This document shows positions 1 to 9,330 of a stretch of 64,000 bases of DNA, one piece after another. The translations under genes and the position numbers were made by a program. This DNA comes from Myxococcus fulvus (lineage in GTDB: Bacteria > Myxococcota > Myxococcia > Myxococcales > Myxococcaceae), in NCBI RefSeq assembly GCF_900111765.1, contig NZ_FOIB01000005.1, forward strand, positions 620,001 through 684,000, in the 5' to 3' direction. Under the pieces are notes generated by a model. It had not been told where the DNA came from and ran no database searches. It saw nothing but the letters and a program-made list of their open reading frames with translations. Each line of letters begins with the position of its first letter. Position 1 is the first letter of the stretch.

Positions 1-1328
<1,328 letters not shown>

Positions 1329-1390
1329 CCATCTCCCAGCCCCCCCATGCTCCGGTGGCCACGCGTCCGGAGCCGGAGCGTCCCTCAACG

Positions 1391-1756
1391 ATGACCCCGA
1401 ATCCCGACACGGACCTGCATCCCATCCGCCTGGAGCCCGTCTACTTCGAGCTCGACTCGACGACGCTGCGCCCGGAGTTCCGCGACACGCTGACGCAGCT
1501 GGCGGACGACCTGCGCCAGCGGCCGCAGGCGAAGGTGAGCATCACCGGGCACACCTGTGCGCTGGGGACCACGGAGTACAACCTGGCGCTCGGTCAGCGT
1601 CGGGCCTCGGTGGTGCGCGACTACCTGCGCCGGCTGGGCGTGGAGCCTTCCCGGCTGTCCACCCTGTCCTACGGCGAGGAGCGGCCGCTCTCCGCCTCCG
1701 AGCTGGAGAAGAACCGCCGCGCGGAGTTCCAGGCCTCCGGCGGCTACCTGAACTGA
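1391..1756 (+). CDS. Small OmpA-like peptidoglycan-binding domain protein without signal peptide
   Basis: 121 residues that are almost entirely an OmpA C-terminal (Pal-like) domain: VYFELDSTTLRPE opens the fold, ITGHTCALGTTEYNLALGQRRA carries the diaminopimelate-binding region, and LSTLSYGEERP closes it. Such domains normally anchor outer-membrane proteins to peptidoglycan. The ATG at 1391 is the only reasonable start, 62 bases after the sigma-54 regulator. The in-frame sequence upstream encodes neither a signal peptide nor a lipobox. It may therefore be cytoplasmic, exported by another route, or misannotated at its start. The Shine-Dalgarno sequence is weak. Function as a peptidoglycan binder is inferred from the domain alone. 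Confidence 0.75.
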   Translation: MTPNPDTDLHPIRLEPVYFELDSTTLRPEFRDTLTQLADDLRQRPQAKVSITGHTCALGTTEYNLALGQRRASVVRDYLRRLGVEPSRLSTLSYGEERPLSASELEKNRRAEFQASGGYLN

Positions 1757-1800
1757 CGCGGGCGCCCCGACGTGACGTGGGCGTGACGGGCCGAAACGGC

Positions 1801-1838
1801 GACGTCCGCCACGGGCAGCGGGTGCCTGGGCGGACGTC
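1801..1838. terminator. Hairpin between convergent genes
   Basis: Perfect 10-base arms GACGTCCGCC (1801-1810) and GGCGGACGTC (1829-1838) enclose an 18-base loop. The hairpin lies between the convergent ends at 1756 and 1872. There is a TTTT about 19 bases beyond on the plus strand but no adjacent U-tract, so a role as a bidirectional terminator is inferred from position and stem quality. Confidence 0.5.
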
Positions 1839-1871
1839 CTCGAGACTCGTGCTGGGTTTTCGCGGGGCGGG

Positions 1872-2468
1872 TCAGTCCAGGCCGCGCAGCAGCTTCGACT
1901 GGGCGAAGGCGGCGAGCTGCTGGGCGTTGAACTTGCCCTGCGCGATGTCGCCCACCGCGGTGGCCGCCGAGCGGACCGTGTCGACGGTGTCCGCGAGCTT
2001 GCCCACGTTGGAGGCGCCGTTGAACAGGCTGCTGACGCCGGCCAGGGGGCCACCGGCCACCATGGAAAGGCCGTTGTCGATGAACTTGTCCGCGAAGGGC
2101 TTGGCCAGCTGGCCCAGGCCGAACGGGAGGTTGTCGAGCGCCTTGCCGACGATGTCCTTGAGGGGGCCGGAGATGGCGCCGAGCGCCTTGTCCAGCAGGC
2201 CCGAGACGGAGCTGAGCGCCTCGGAGACCTTGCCCACCACGTCGCTGAGGCCCTTGGCCAGGCCGCTGAGGCCCTGCGCGAGGCCACCCAGGCCGCTCAG
2301 GCCCTTCGACAGCCCGCCGAGCGCCTTGCCCAGGCCGCCCAGCGCGTTGCTGATGCTGTTGGCGGCCTTGCTCGCCGCGTCGGCAGCCTTGCTGGCCGCG
2401 TTGCTGGCGCTGTTCGCACCGTTCGTGCCGTTGCTACCACCCGCGCCACTGGAGCCGCCGACAGACAT
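1872..2468 (-). CDS. Gly/Ser/Ala-rich heptad-repeat protein of unknown function
   Basis: 198 residues with no recognised domain. The ATG at 2468 is chosen because a GAGGA Shine-Dalgarno lies just upstream; an in-frame ATG at 2498 lacks one. After a flexible Gly/Ser/Asn-rich head, residues 19-95 form eleven consecutive seven-residue units. They begin SKAADAA- and SKAANSI-like and become GKALGGL, SKGLSGL, SGLAKGL. Each has small or hydrophobic residues at the third, fourth and seventh positions, which predicts a long amphipathic helix. The remainder (residues 96-198) is a mixed helical region rich in Ala, Leu and Gly. There is no signal peptide and no cysteine. It could be a membrane-surface or self-associating protein; no function is assigned. 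Confidence 0.8.
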   Translation of the reverse strand: MSVGGSSGAGGSNGTNGANSASNAASKAADAASKAANSISNALGGLGKALGGLSKGLSGLGGLAQGLSGLAKGLSDVVGKVSEALSSVSGLLDKALGAISGPLKDIVGKALDNLPFGLGQLAKPFADKFIDNGLSMVAGGPLAGVSSLFNGASNVGKLADTVDTVRSAATAVGDIAQGKFNAQQLAAFAQSKLLRGLD

Positions 2469-2539
2469 GGGATTTCCTCGGTAGAAATGGATACCCAAAT
2501 TATCGGAGGAGCCTGGAGGAAGTTGCCTCCAAGGTAGGA

Positions 2540-2974
2540 TTAGAGGCGATCAGGCCCCCGGGGGACGTGCTTGAGGAGGGCCTTGCGGGTCTCCTCGTCG
2601 ACCTCGACCTGGGACTGGTTCTCGTCGCCCCGGAGGGAGGGCTTGCCCGCACCGGGCGCGGGCTTGGACTCGAAGCCGCTGTAGTAGGCCGGCGGGGGTC
2701 CCAGGCCGAGCTCGCCCCGGGCGGCGCCGAGGAAGAACTCGCCGACCTCCTCGATGCTGGCGGGCTCGTAGCCGGACTGCTTGAGGATTTCGTCGGGGAC
2801 GACCTGGAGGACGGGCTCCTTCTCCGGGTGCTGGGCGTAGTCGAGGACGAGCTCGACGTAGGCGGCGAGCTCCATGCCCACGGACTTCGCGATGCGCTGG
2901 GTGTCGGGGTCCGCGAGCAGCTCGGCGCGGACGTTCTCCACGGGACGCTTGAGGCGGGGCTTGGACTCGGACAT
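2540..2974 (-). CDS. Conserved-looking hypothetical protein
   Basis: 144 residues. The ATG at 2974 has a GGAG Shine-Dalgarno eight bases upstream. The first two thirds look helical and charged (ENVRAELLADPDTQRIAKSVGM, then ELVLDYAQHPEKEP); the last third is Pro/Gly-rich and polar, with PPPAYYSGFESKPAPG. There is no signal peptide, membrane segment or known motif. It lies 71 bases upstream of, and on the same strand as, the heptad-repeat gene, so the two may be co-transcribed. I do not recognise the family. Confidence 0.75.
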   Translation of the reverse strand: MSESKPRLKRPVENVRAELLADPDTQRIAKSVGMELAAYVELVLDYAQHPEKEPVLQVVPDEILKQSGYEPASIEEVGEFFLGAARGELGLGPPPAYYSGFESKPAPGAGKPSLRGDENQSQVEVDEETRKALLKHVPRGPDRL

Positions 2975-3056
2975 GGAATCACTCCGGGCAACGCGGGTGA
3001 CTCCCGAGGTTAGACGGACCTCGGAGCAAGCTCCAGTCTGTCTGAAATTCCGGTGC

Positions 3057-3506
3057 TTACGACGTCACGGGCCGGGGCATGGCCAGGTGGAGGAGCGGAT
3101 AGGGCCGGCCCTCGCCGTCGGTGGGGCTGCGGCCGGTCTGGGCGAAGCCGCAGTGGAGGTAGAAGCCCACGGCGCGGGGGTTCTGCTCGTTGACGTCCAC
3201 GGTGAGCGGGCCGCGGCGGGCCACGTGGGCGAGGAGTCGTCGTCCCAGTCCGCCGCCCATGACCAAGGGGTCCACGAACAGCATCTCCACGTGGTGTCCG
3301 CTCATGCCGATGAAGGCCACGGGCCGCGCGTCCTCACAGGCGACGTGCACCTCGACGGCGGGGAGATAGACGGGGCCGAGCTTGCGGTGGATGTCCTCGA
3401 AGTCCGCGTCACTCAGGAAGTCGTGCGTCTGGCGGACCGCGCGGCTCCAGATATCCACGAGCGCATCCGTGTCGGTGGGGAGGAAGGGACGAACGATGAT
3501 GGGCAC
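3057..3506 (-). CDS. yjaB: YjaB-type GNAT acetyltransferase
   Basis: 149 residues transferring acetyl from acetyl-CoA to an amine, probably a protein lysine or small molecule. The fold is recognisable along its whole length against E. coli YjaB: an N-terminal IVRPFLPTDTDALVDIW, THDFLS, then MLFVDPLVMGGGLGRRLL, which holds the acetyl-CoA-binding loop, and the C-terminal VNEQNPRAVGFYLHCGF followed by TGRS and GRPYPLLHLA. The GTG at 3506 is preferred. It sits six bases from GAGG and gives the family's usual length of about 147 residues. The upstream ATG at 3578 has no ribosome-binding site and would add a basic, Ser-rich tail foreign to the family. The physiological substrate is not predictable. 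Confidence 0.85.
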   Translation of the reverse strand: MPIIVRPFLPTDTDALVDIWSRAVRQTHDFLSDADFEDIHRKLGPVYLPAVEVHVACEDARPVAFIGMSGHHVEMLFVDPLVMGGGLGRRLLAHVARRGPLTVDVNEQNPRAVGFYLHCGFAQTGRSPTDGEGRPYPLLHLAMPRPVTS

Positions 3507-3594
3507 GGACGACCTCGAGGAGGAGCTGCGCGGGGCCACGGCGCGAGGGGTGACGCCGCGCGCCTGACCTCCTGACATCGGGCGCGCGGTGAGG

Positions 3595-4563
3595 TCAACC
3601 CGCCGAGCCCGTGCCCCTGGACGCAGCCCTCGCGAGCTGGAGGAACGTCGCCTCGATAGAGCCCTTCACGGGGCTCATCTCGGGGTTCACGAGGAGGAAG
3701 CCCTGTCGATTCCGGAGGACACCTGGCCGTTCTTCCGAGAGGAAGCGCTGAACCGCGGCGAGGTCGACCGCCCTGAGGAGCGCCGACAGACCGGGCTGCG
3801 TGAGGTGCTCGCGCGCCCCCAACAGCTCGACAGCCTCCTGCTCCTCGAGCCAGCGCGCGGTGAGGACCACGTCCTCGAGGAGCGAGGCCTCATCCCGATA
3901 CCAGGCCAGCGGAGCACAGGCCGGAGCGAGGGGGCGATCACTCGTCCACACCCGGACGCTTCGGGCTTCCGCGAGGCCCGCGAACCGGACGAAACGGTCG
4001 AGGAAGTCCCCATTGCGCTCGTCCAGGACCTCCACGAGGGTCTCCGCCCGTTGGCGCAACAGCCGCTCGAGTTCGTGAGCGGGGCCCGAGAGCCTCACCT
4101 CCGCAATCCGTGCATCCAGTCGAAGCAGTCGCTCATTGCTGTATTCAGGGTGCAGGAAGTAACGCATGCCGACCTTCTGGAAGTCGACCTCCAGGTCACC
4201 GGACAGCACGGAGTCCAGAGGACGCTCTCGCTCGCCCCACCAGCGCTCACGGCGAACCACTCGGCAGCGCCCCATCACGCCGTCCGCCTCCAGCCCGAGG
4301 CCCCGCTCGTCCATGCGCAACAGGAAGACCCCCAACGGCACCATGCCGACCCGCTCGCCGAGCCGCGGGTTCCAACGCTCACGTCTGGCGCGTTTGCGTA
4401 GCTCCTCAGGGTCTGGCGCTCCGAGGGTGTGAACGGCATCGATGGACCAGCTCGTCCGGTCGACCCACGAGGAAGCCGACAGCGCGATGAGCAGCGACGC
4501 GAGCCGGTGCGCGCGCACGGCGTCGGGAGCATCGAAGATGAGAAGGCACAGTTGAGTGCCCAT
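3595..4563 (-). CDS. Hypothetical protein, 322 aa
   Basis: The ATG at 4563 follows a GAGGTG ribosome-binding site; the frame also has an ATG at 4629 without one. The protein begins MGTQLCLLIFDAPDAVRAHRL and continues with a mixed alpha/beta pattern. It includes a Trp/Arg-rich stretch (RVVRRERWWGERERPLDS) and a region resembling a helical bundle around residues 160-230. There is no signal peptide, transmembrane segment or catalytic motif I can name. Its length and regular composition, without the residue bias of a shadow frame, support a real gene. Probably a lineage-restricted cytoplasmic protein. Confidence 0.75.
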   Translation of the reverse strand: MGTQLCLLIFDAPDAVRAHRLASLLIALSASSWVDRTSWSIDAVHTLGAPDPEELRKRARRERWNPRLGERVGMVPLGVFLLRMDERGLGLEADGVMGRCRVVRRERWWGERERPLDSVLSGDLEVDFQKVGMRYFLHPEYSNERLLRLDARIAEVRLSGPAHELERLLRQRAETLVEVLDERNGDFLDRFVRFAGLAEARSVRVWTSDRPLAPACAPLAWYRDEASLLEDVVLTARWLEEQEAVELLGAREHLTQPGLSALLRAVDLAAVQRFLSEERPGVLRNRQGFLLVNPEMSPVKGSIEATFLQLARAASRGTGSAG

Positions 4564-4677
4564 GGCGTCACCTCGCGTCGCGTTCCACTGCTCCCGGGAG
4601 CTTCTCACGAATCGCCCGGACTCAGTCATGCGCGCTGACGCCGCCGTGACCCCATCCAGGGCGGGCCCGCATGTCCG

Positions 4678-5541
4678 TCACGGCTGCACGTTGTAGGCTT
4701 GGCGCAGCGTCCGTCCACCCCGCTCGATTTCAATCTCCAGATGTCGCTGGTTCTTGAGCAGCATGTACGTCTCCATGGCCTTCTCGAGGGAGTCGAGCGT
4801 CACGCCGTTGATGCGCTGGATGACGTCCCCGCTCTGGAGGCCGAGCTTCTCGTAGAGCGAGCCCTTCTTGATGGAGAGGACCTTGAAGCCCTGCGCCTTC
4901 CCGTCCTTGAACGCCGGCACCATCCGCGCATCCGAGAGCGTCGAGCCGCCCGTCCAGCGGTCGAGTTCCAAGTACCTGCCGGGGACTTCGTAGCGGTGCT
5001 CACCCACGCGCCGGATGTCCGCGTCAGCAGGCGAGGCCGGACGCGGCATCGGAGAAACGACGCCCGACGGACCTCCCCGGTCGATGACCTCGCGACGCCC
5101 CTGGACCGCGACGATGACACGCTCACGCTCGATGGCGACGACCTCCGAGTCCTGAATCACGTCTCCCACGCGCAGGCTGCGCACCCTTTGACTGTCCAGG
5201 TCCTCCACCGACGCGAGCGACCAGTGCGCCTCGCGCGACGTCAGCGTCCCCACCAACCTCGCGCGCCGTGCACTGTGGGGCGGGCCTTCCACGTCCTCTA
5301 GTTTGCCGCGCGCCCCCAGCTTCACACCCAGCAGCCTCGACAGCGAGTCCTCACTCAGCGGTGCGCGTGCTGAGACTGGAGCAATCCGGATGGCCCTCGC
5401 GCTCGATGCCTCCCATCCAGGAACAGGTGCGCTGAGATGAAACTCGGTGAAGACGTGGACGATGCGCGACAGCAGGAACGCAACCGTGAGGATGAACGCG
5501 CCATGCAACCACCACGAGTGCCGCTCGAACCAATGTCTCAT
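4678..5541 (-). CDS. gspC: Type II secretion system GspC-like inner-membrane protein, orphan
   Basis: 287 residues with the GspC layout: a short cytoplasmic N-terminus, one transmembrane helix (about residues 12-32), a periplasmic homology region (about residues 60-150: LLGVKLGARGKLE, ARLVGTLTSREAHWSLASV, VRSLRVGDVIQDSEVVAIERERVIV) and a C-terminal PDZ domain (YEKLGLQSGDVIQRINGV). GspC links the inner-membrane platform to the secretin. No other gsp genes are in the window, so this is an orphan copy. It may serve a gsp cluster elsewhere or a specialised exporter. The start ATG at 5541 begins directly before the membrane helix. Confidence 0.88.
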   Translation of the reverse strand: MRHWFERHSWWLHGAFILTVAFLLSRIVHVFTEFHLSAPVPGWEASSARAIRIAPVSARAPLSEDSLSRLLGVKLGARGKLEDVEGPPHSARRARLVGTLTSREAHWSLASVEDLDSQRVRSLRVGDVIQDSEVVAIERERVIVAVQGRREVIDRGGPSGVVSPMPRPASPADADIRRVGEHRYEVPGRYLELDRWTGGSTLSDARMVPAFKDGKAQGFKVLSIKKGSLYEKLGLQSGDVIQRINGVTLDSLEKAMETYMLLKNQRHLEIEIERGGRTLRQAYNVQP

Positions 5542-5773
5542 CGGGCCCGACCTCCTCCCCTCCAGGGATGAAGCAGGGACAGAGCAAGCACGAGGCCAAC
5601 AGCCTCCGCGTCCGGGACTTCAGAGGGACCTGCGAGGAATCACCGCGCGGCCCGGGACCTCGCGCCCGAACAGGCTGTCACGAGAGCGCGGGTCCACCGA
5701 GACAGAGTGTCACGGTGGACGCTTGTATCAACGTCGAGGTATGGGACGGACTCCACCCCGAGCGGAGTCAGGC

Positions 5774-6595
5774 ATGTTCATCATCTACGGAAGCTCGGCG
5801 AAGCAGCAGGAGCTCGGGGAGCGCCCCGCCCTCTGCCGGGATTGCCAGCGGGAGACGACCCACCGACTCCAGCGGCACTACAGCGTCGTCCACGTCTTCT
5901 GGTTCCCGCTCTTCTCCGTGAGGACGAAGTACGTCCTCGCCTGCTCCCGCTGCAACCTGCACTCGGAGGTGCCGGAGCAGTCCATCGGCACGGTGCCGAC
6001 GAGGCCCGTGCTGCACCGCATGGGAGGTCTCTTCCCTCTCGGCGCCCTGCTCTTCTGCTGCGTGGGCTTCCCCGTGGTCGGCGCGGTGACCTCCGCCGTC
6101 ACGGGCGCCTCCTCGGATGGCACCGAGGTCCAGGAAGAGCGCCACGGCTTCGACCAGCGCTTCCACGCCCAGGCCGAGGACGTCGCCGTCCAGGAGGCGC
6201 TCCAGTCCGTGCTCGAGGATGCGGGCCACACGTCCATGTCCGTCACCGCCGCCTCCGCGACCGTGAAGGACCAGGGCATCCGGGTCATCACCGCGCGCTC
6301 CACCCACCTCAAGAAGGTGGGCAACCCGGACCGCGTGAAGCTCCTCGAGTTGATGCAGCGGACCGCCGATCAGCGCTTCGAGAAGGACGAGGTCTTCCTC
6401 GGGCTCCAGGGCAAGCTGCTCTGGGGCGGATACGCGCACCGTCCACCGGGCGGCACCTGGCGTCACGTCGTCAAAAGCACCACCACCAGCCCCAAGGCCG
6501 CGGCGTTCGAGGCACTCCTCCAGCTCGAAGCCCAGCAGCCCTCGGAGTCGCCGGACGCGCTCCCGACGCCCGTGGCGGACGACACGGCGCCCTAA
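5774..6595 (+). CDS. Zinc-ribbon membrane protein of unknown function
   Basis: 273 residues. The N-terminal 60 residues carry a split zinc ribbon: CRDC followed, after a hydrophobic insertion rich in Val, Phe and Trp, by CSRC. This matches the 'zinc-ribbon 15' type of domain. A hydrophobic segment (about residues 84-105, LFPLGALLFCCVGFPVVGAVTS) looks transmembrane. The C-terminal 160 residues are polar alpha/beta with no recognised motif. The long upstream open frame is ignored because it lacks coding character. The stop overlaps the stop of the convergent hydrolase gene at 6592-6595. A role in membrane or envelope regulation is possible but unproven. Confidence 0.75.
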   Translation: MFIIYGSSAKQQELGERPALCRDCQRETTHRLQRHYSVVHVFWFPLFSVRTKYVLACSRCNLHSEVPEQSIGTVPTRPVLHRMGGLFPLGALLFCCVGFPVVGAVTSAVTGASSDGTEVQEERHGFDQRFHAQAEDVAVQEALQSVLEDAGHTSMSVTAASATVKDQGIRVITARSTHLKKVGNPDRVKLLELMQRTADQRFEKDEVFLGLQGKLLWGGYAHRPPGGTWRHVVKSTTTSPKAAAFEALLQLEAQQPSESPDALPTPVADDTAP

Positions 6596-7455
6596 CGCAC
6601 CTGACGCAGCGGCTCGCCAGGAGCCTCGAGCGAGTCCAGGAACGCGAGGATGCGCCGGGCACAGTCCGCCGGGTCCTCCAGCGGGAACAGGTGCCCGCCC
6701 GGAGCGTCCTCCAGTCGCACGCCCGGGATGACCCGCCGGGCCTTGGCGAAGGCCGAGGCGGCCAACGTGCGCGTGCGCTGCCCGCGAACGATGAGCGTGG
6801 GCACGGAGATGGAGCGCAATGACTCCCACAGGCCCTTCGGCGTCGTCTCGAAGACGCGGGCCTCCCACTCGCGAGGGATGGTCAACCGGAAGCCACCCTC
6901 GGGCGCCTCCGTGAGCCCGTACGTCACGTAGTCCTGGAAGCACGCCTCGTCGAAGGCCGCGAACAGCGGCTTCTTGCGATAGACGGTGAAGGCCAGCTCA
7001 CGCGTGGGCCAGTGCGCACGGCGGCGGCGCGCCAGGCTCGCGGGAGGCACACGGCTTCGCTGTCCGAGCAGCGTCAGCACGTCCAGCACCAGCTTGCGCA
7101 TCCCGGAGAACAACACGGGGTCCAGGGTGACGACGGCGCGAAAGAGGCTCGGGTCCTTCACGGAGGCGAGCAACGTCGCCACGCCGCCCATGCTGTGTCC
7201 CACTCCGACGATGCCCTCCAGCTTCGCGGCGCGGAGCGCTCCGATGAGGTCGTCCGCCATGTCGTTCCAGTCCCGCATCGACAGCGGGTCCGAGCCGGGG
7301 ACGAGGCACCGCGAGCGCACCGTGACGACGTGGAAGCGAGGCTTCAGCCGCTCGATGAGCTGGCGGTAGGTGCCAGGAGGAAATCCGTTGGCGTGTGCCA
7401 GGTGCAGCACGGGGCCGGTGCCGCCCCAGTCATCCAGTTGAAGGGCCTCGCTCAT
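6592..7455 (-). CDS. Alpha/beta-hydrolase fold protein
   Basis: 287 residues. A strong GGAGG precedes the ATG at 7455, which is therefore chosen over the longer frame starting at 7602. Features of the fold: HANGFPPGTY forms the oxyanion-region His-Ala-Asn-Gly motif, GVGHSMGG holds the nucleophilic Ser in GxSxG, and PGGHLFPLEDP supplies the catalytic His, with an acid expected near the LIVRGQRTRTL strand. These enzymes hydrolyse esters, lactones or similar bonds. Cytoplasmic (no signal). Substrate unknown. Convergent with the zinc-ribbon gene with overlapping stop codons. Confidence 0.88.
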   Translation of the reverse strand: MSEALQLDDWGGTGPVLHLAHANGFPPGTYRQLIERLKPRFHVVTVRSRCLVPGSDPLSMRDWNDMADDLIGALRAAKLEGIVGVGHSMGGVATLLASVKDPSLFRAVVTLDPVLFSGMRKLVLDVLTLLGQRSRVPPASLARRRRAHWPTRELAFTVYRKKPLFAAFDEACFQDYVTYGLTEAPEGGFRLTIPREWEARVFETTPKGLWESLRSISVPTLIVRGQRTRTLAASAFAKARRVIPGVRLEDAPGGHLFPLEDPADCARRILAFLDSLEAPGEPLRQVR

Positions 7456-7628
7456 CGCCCCTCCCGGATATCCCGAACCGCCCCGGTTGTCTGCCTCGAC
7501 GACAGCCCCCACGGCGTCCTCGGGATGCAGGCAGGCGGCGTCCCCTCGCGCGCCCGTCCGCGCAACCGGAGGAGCGCAACCTGCGCCCGCGGTGATGCCC
7601 ATCTTCCGAAGCGGAGGAGCCCCGTTCC

Positions 7629-8084
7629 ATGGACGAGCTCATCAACGAAGCCTGGCTGCACGGCGCGGTGACGCTGCTGGTGCGACTGGTGGAGGTCGCC
7701 GCCGCGCTCGTCATCTTCACCGGCGCCGCCATCGGCTTCGTGCGCTTCATCCTGGCCGCCGCCCAGAAGGAGCGCACCGAGTCCTTCACCCGCATCCGCC
7801 TCACCCTCGGCCGATTCCTCGCGCTGGGCCTGGAGTTCCAGCTCGGCGCGGACCTGCTGCGCACGGCCGTCGCGCCCACGTGGGAGCAGATTGGTCAGGT
7901 CGCCGCGGTGGCCGCCATCAGGACCGCCCTCAACTACTTCCTCGGCCGGGAGATTCGCGACGAGCAGCGACAGGACGCACTCGCGCGGGCGGCCCGCACC
8001 TCCTCGGAAGAGGCGCCCCCGCGAGAGCAGCCTCCCCTCCGGCGACCTCAGGGAGCGGACCCCACGACCCACCCGCCCCACTGA
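7629..8084 (+). CDS. DUF1622-family small membrane protein
   Basis: 151 residues with three hydrophobic stretches (about residues 12-45, 60-75 and 85-100) and the family-typical RIRLTLGRFLALGLEFQLGADLL followed by AVAAIRTALNYFLGREI. The last 40 residues are a polar, Pro/Arg-rich cytoplasmic tail. DUF1622 proteins are widespread inner-membrane proteins without an established function. The gene stands alone, divergent from the hydrolase gene upstream and convergent with the secreted-protein gene downstream. Confidence 0.85.
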   Translation: MDELINEAWLHGAVTLLVRLVEVAAALVIFTGAAIGFVRFILAAAQKERTESFTRIRLTLGRFLALGLEFQLGADLLRTAVAPTWEQIGQVAAVAAIRTALNYFLGREIRDEQRQDALARAARTSSEEAPPREQPPLRRPQGADPTTHPPH

Positions 8085-8100
8085 GCCGGACGCCCGTGCG

Positions 8101-8634
8101 TCAGGAGCCGGTGATGGTGAGGACCACGGGCCCCGCCGTGGCGGTGACTCCCTGGGCCGTGAAGCACCCGGTGACCTGCGTCTGCGCCAGGACGAGCACC
8201 ATGAGCACAGCGGCGCCCGCGAACCGCCCGCTCGACACGGTGCCGGAGTACGTCACCACCACCTCGCCGAGCGGCCGGGCCGAGACGAGGATGCTCACGC
8301 TCACGGTGCTGGACGTGCCGTCATTCCACGTCAGCGTCGACATGGACTGCGTCGACCCGGCGAGACAGCTCAGCTGCCCCGTCCCGCCTCCCTCGAGCGA
8401 CGCGGACAGGAGTGTCAGCGGTACACCGACACAGGGGCCGAACGTCCCGCTCACATTCGTGGCGATGGTCTGTGGAGTGTTCGTCATGCCCGGCGAGTAC
8501 GTCGCCTGGAGCGTGCCGGGACAGGTCAACAGCACCGCCTCGGCGCGCGAAGTCGGTGCCCAGACCAGCGCGCAGACGACCAGCAGGAACCCCAGACTCC
8601 CCGACGAGCCACGACACCACGAGCCGTATGACAT
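8101..8634 (-). CDS. Secreted four-cysteine protein, paralogue A
   Basis: 177 residues. A GGAGGA ribosome-binding site precedes the ATG. An N-terminal signal peptide (hydrophobic core FLLVVCALVW, cleavage probably after the Ala of TSRAEA) directs export. The mature protein has four conserved cysteines in CPGT, GPCVG, SCLA and GCFT and the motif YSPGMTNTP. It looks all-beta and Ser/Thr/Gly-rich, ending in ATAGPVVLTITGS. The pattern resembles small secreted proteins of actinobacteria that share CxGT and YSPG motifs. It is a tandem paralogue of the next gene upstream (8680-9204). Function unknown; an extracellular beta-sandwich stabilised by two disulphides is likely. Confidence 0.82.
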   Translation of the reverse strand: MSYGSWCRGSSGSLGFLLVVCALVWAPTSRAEAVLLTCPGTLQATYSPGMTNTPQTIATNVSGTFGPCVGVPLTLLSASLEGGGTGQLSCLAGSTQSMSTLTWNDGTSSTVSVSILVSARPLGEVVVTYSGTVSSGRFAGAAVLMVLVLAQTQVTGCFTAQGVTATAGPVVLTITGS

Positions 8635-8679
8635 GATTCCTCCGAGGCCAGACGTGTACCGACCCTGTTCACCCAGTCG

Positions 8680-9204
8680 TTAGAGCAGGCTGACGATGGT
8701 GAAGACCGCCGGGCCCGCCGTGGCGGTGACGCCCTCCTCGGTGAAGCACCCCAGGAGGTCCGTCTGGGCGAGCGTCAGCGTCGCCGTCGCGATGGCCCCC
8801 TGGAACCGGCCCGCGGTCACCGTGCCCGCATAGACAGACACCACCTGCCCCGTCGGCCGGGTGTTGAGCGTCTGCGTCAGCGAGAGCGTGCTCACCGTGC
8901 CGTCGTTCCACTTCAACGTCAGGTTCGCCGTCGTCGAGCTGGTCAGACAGCTCGTCGTCCCCTGCGCCACGCCGGAATAGTCCGCGGAGATGATGCCGAG
9001 CGGCAATCCCACACACGGACCGAAGACGCCCGTCCCGGAGATGGTCATGAAGCGCGGGGTGTTCGTCATGCCGGGCGAGTAGTTCACCGCCATGGTGCCC
9101 GGACAGTTGAGGGTGACGGTTTCCGCGCTCGCGGGCCCCGCATACAGGACGAGGGCCGCGAGAAGAGAGGACAGCGACACCAGGCGCGCAGGAAAGGCAG
9201 ACAT
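8680..9204 (-). CDS. Secreted four-cysteine protein, paralogue B
   Basis: 174 residues, co-oriented with paralogue A and separated from it by 45 bases. The ATG at 9204 gives a clean signal peptide (LVSLSSLLAALVLYAGPASA, cut after ASA); an in-frame ATG at 9273 would place extra residues before it. The four cysteines (CPGT, GPCVG, SCLT, GCFT) and the YSPGMTNTP, LxWNDGT, GRFxGA and GVTATAGP motifs are shared with paralogue A, so the pair arose by duplication. The two have diverged elsewhere, which suggests an old duplication or diversifying selection. Function unknown. Confidence 0.82.
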   Translation of the reverse strand: MSAFPARLVSLSSLLAALVLYAGPASAETVTLNCPGTMAVNYSPGMTNTPRFMTISGTGVFGPCVGLPLGIISADYSGVAQGTTSCLTSSTTANLTLKWNDGTVSTLSLTQTLNTRPTGQVVSVYAGTVTAGRFQGAIATATLTLAQTDLLGCFTEEGVTATAGPAVFTIVSLL

Positions 9205-9330
9205 GGAGGAGCTCCCGATCCGCGACAGGTCCGCTCGCGGAAGCTCAATTCCTAGCGCCAAGGCCTCCCGCAACCCATTGCACCCTGGTCCCAGGGGCCA
9301 CGCTCGTACCTGGGGGACGAGAAGGCCCGC

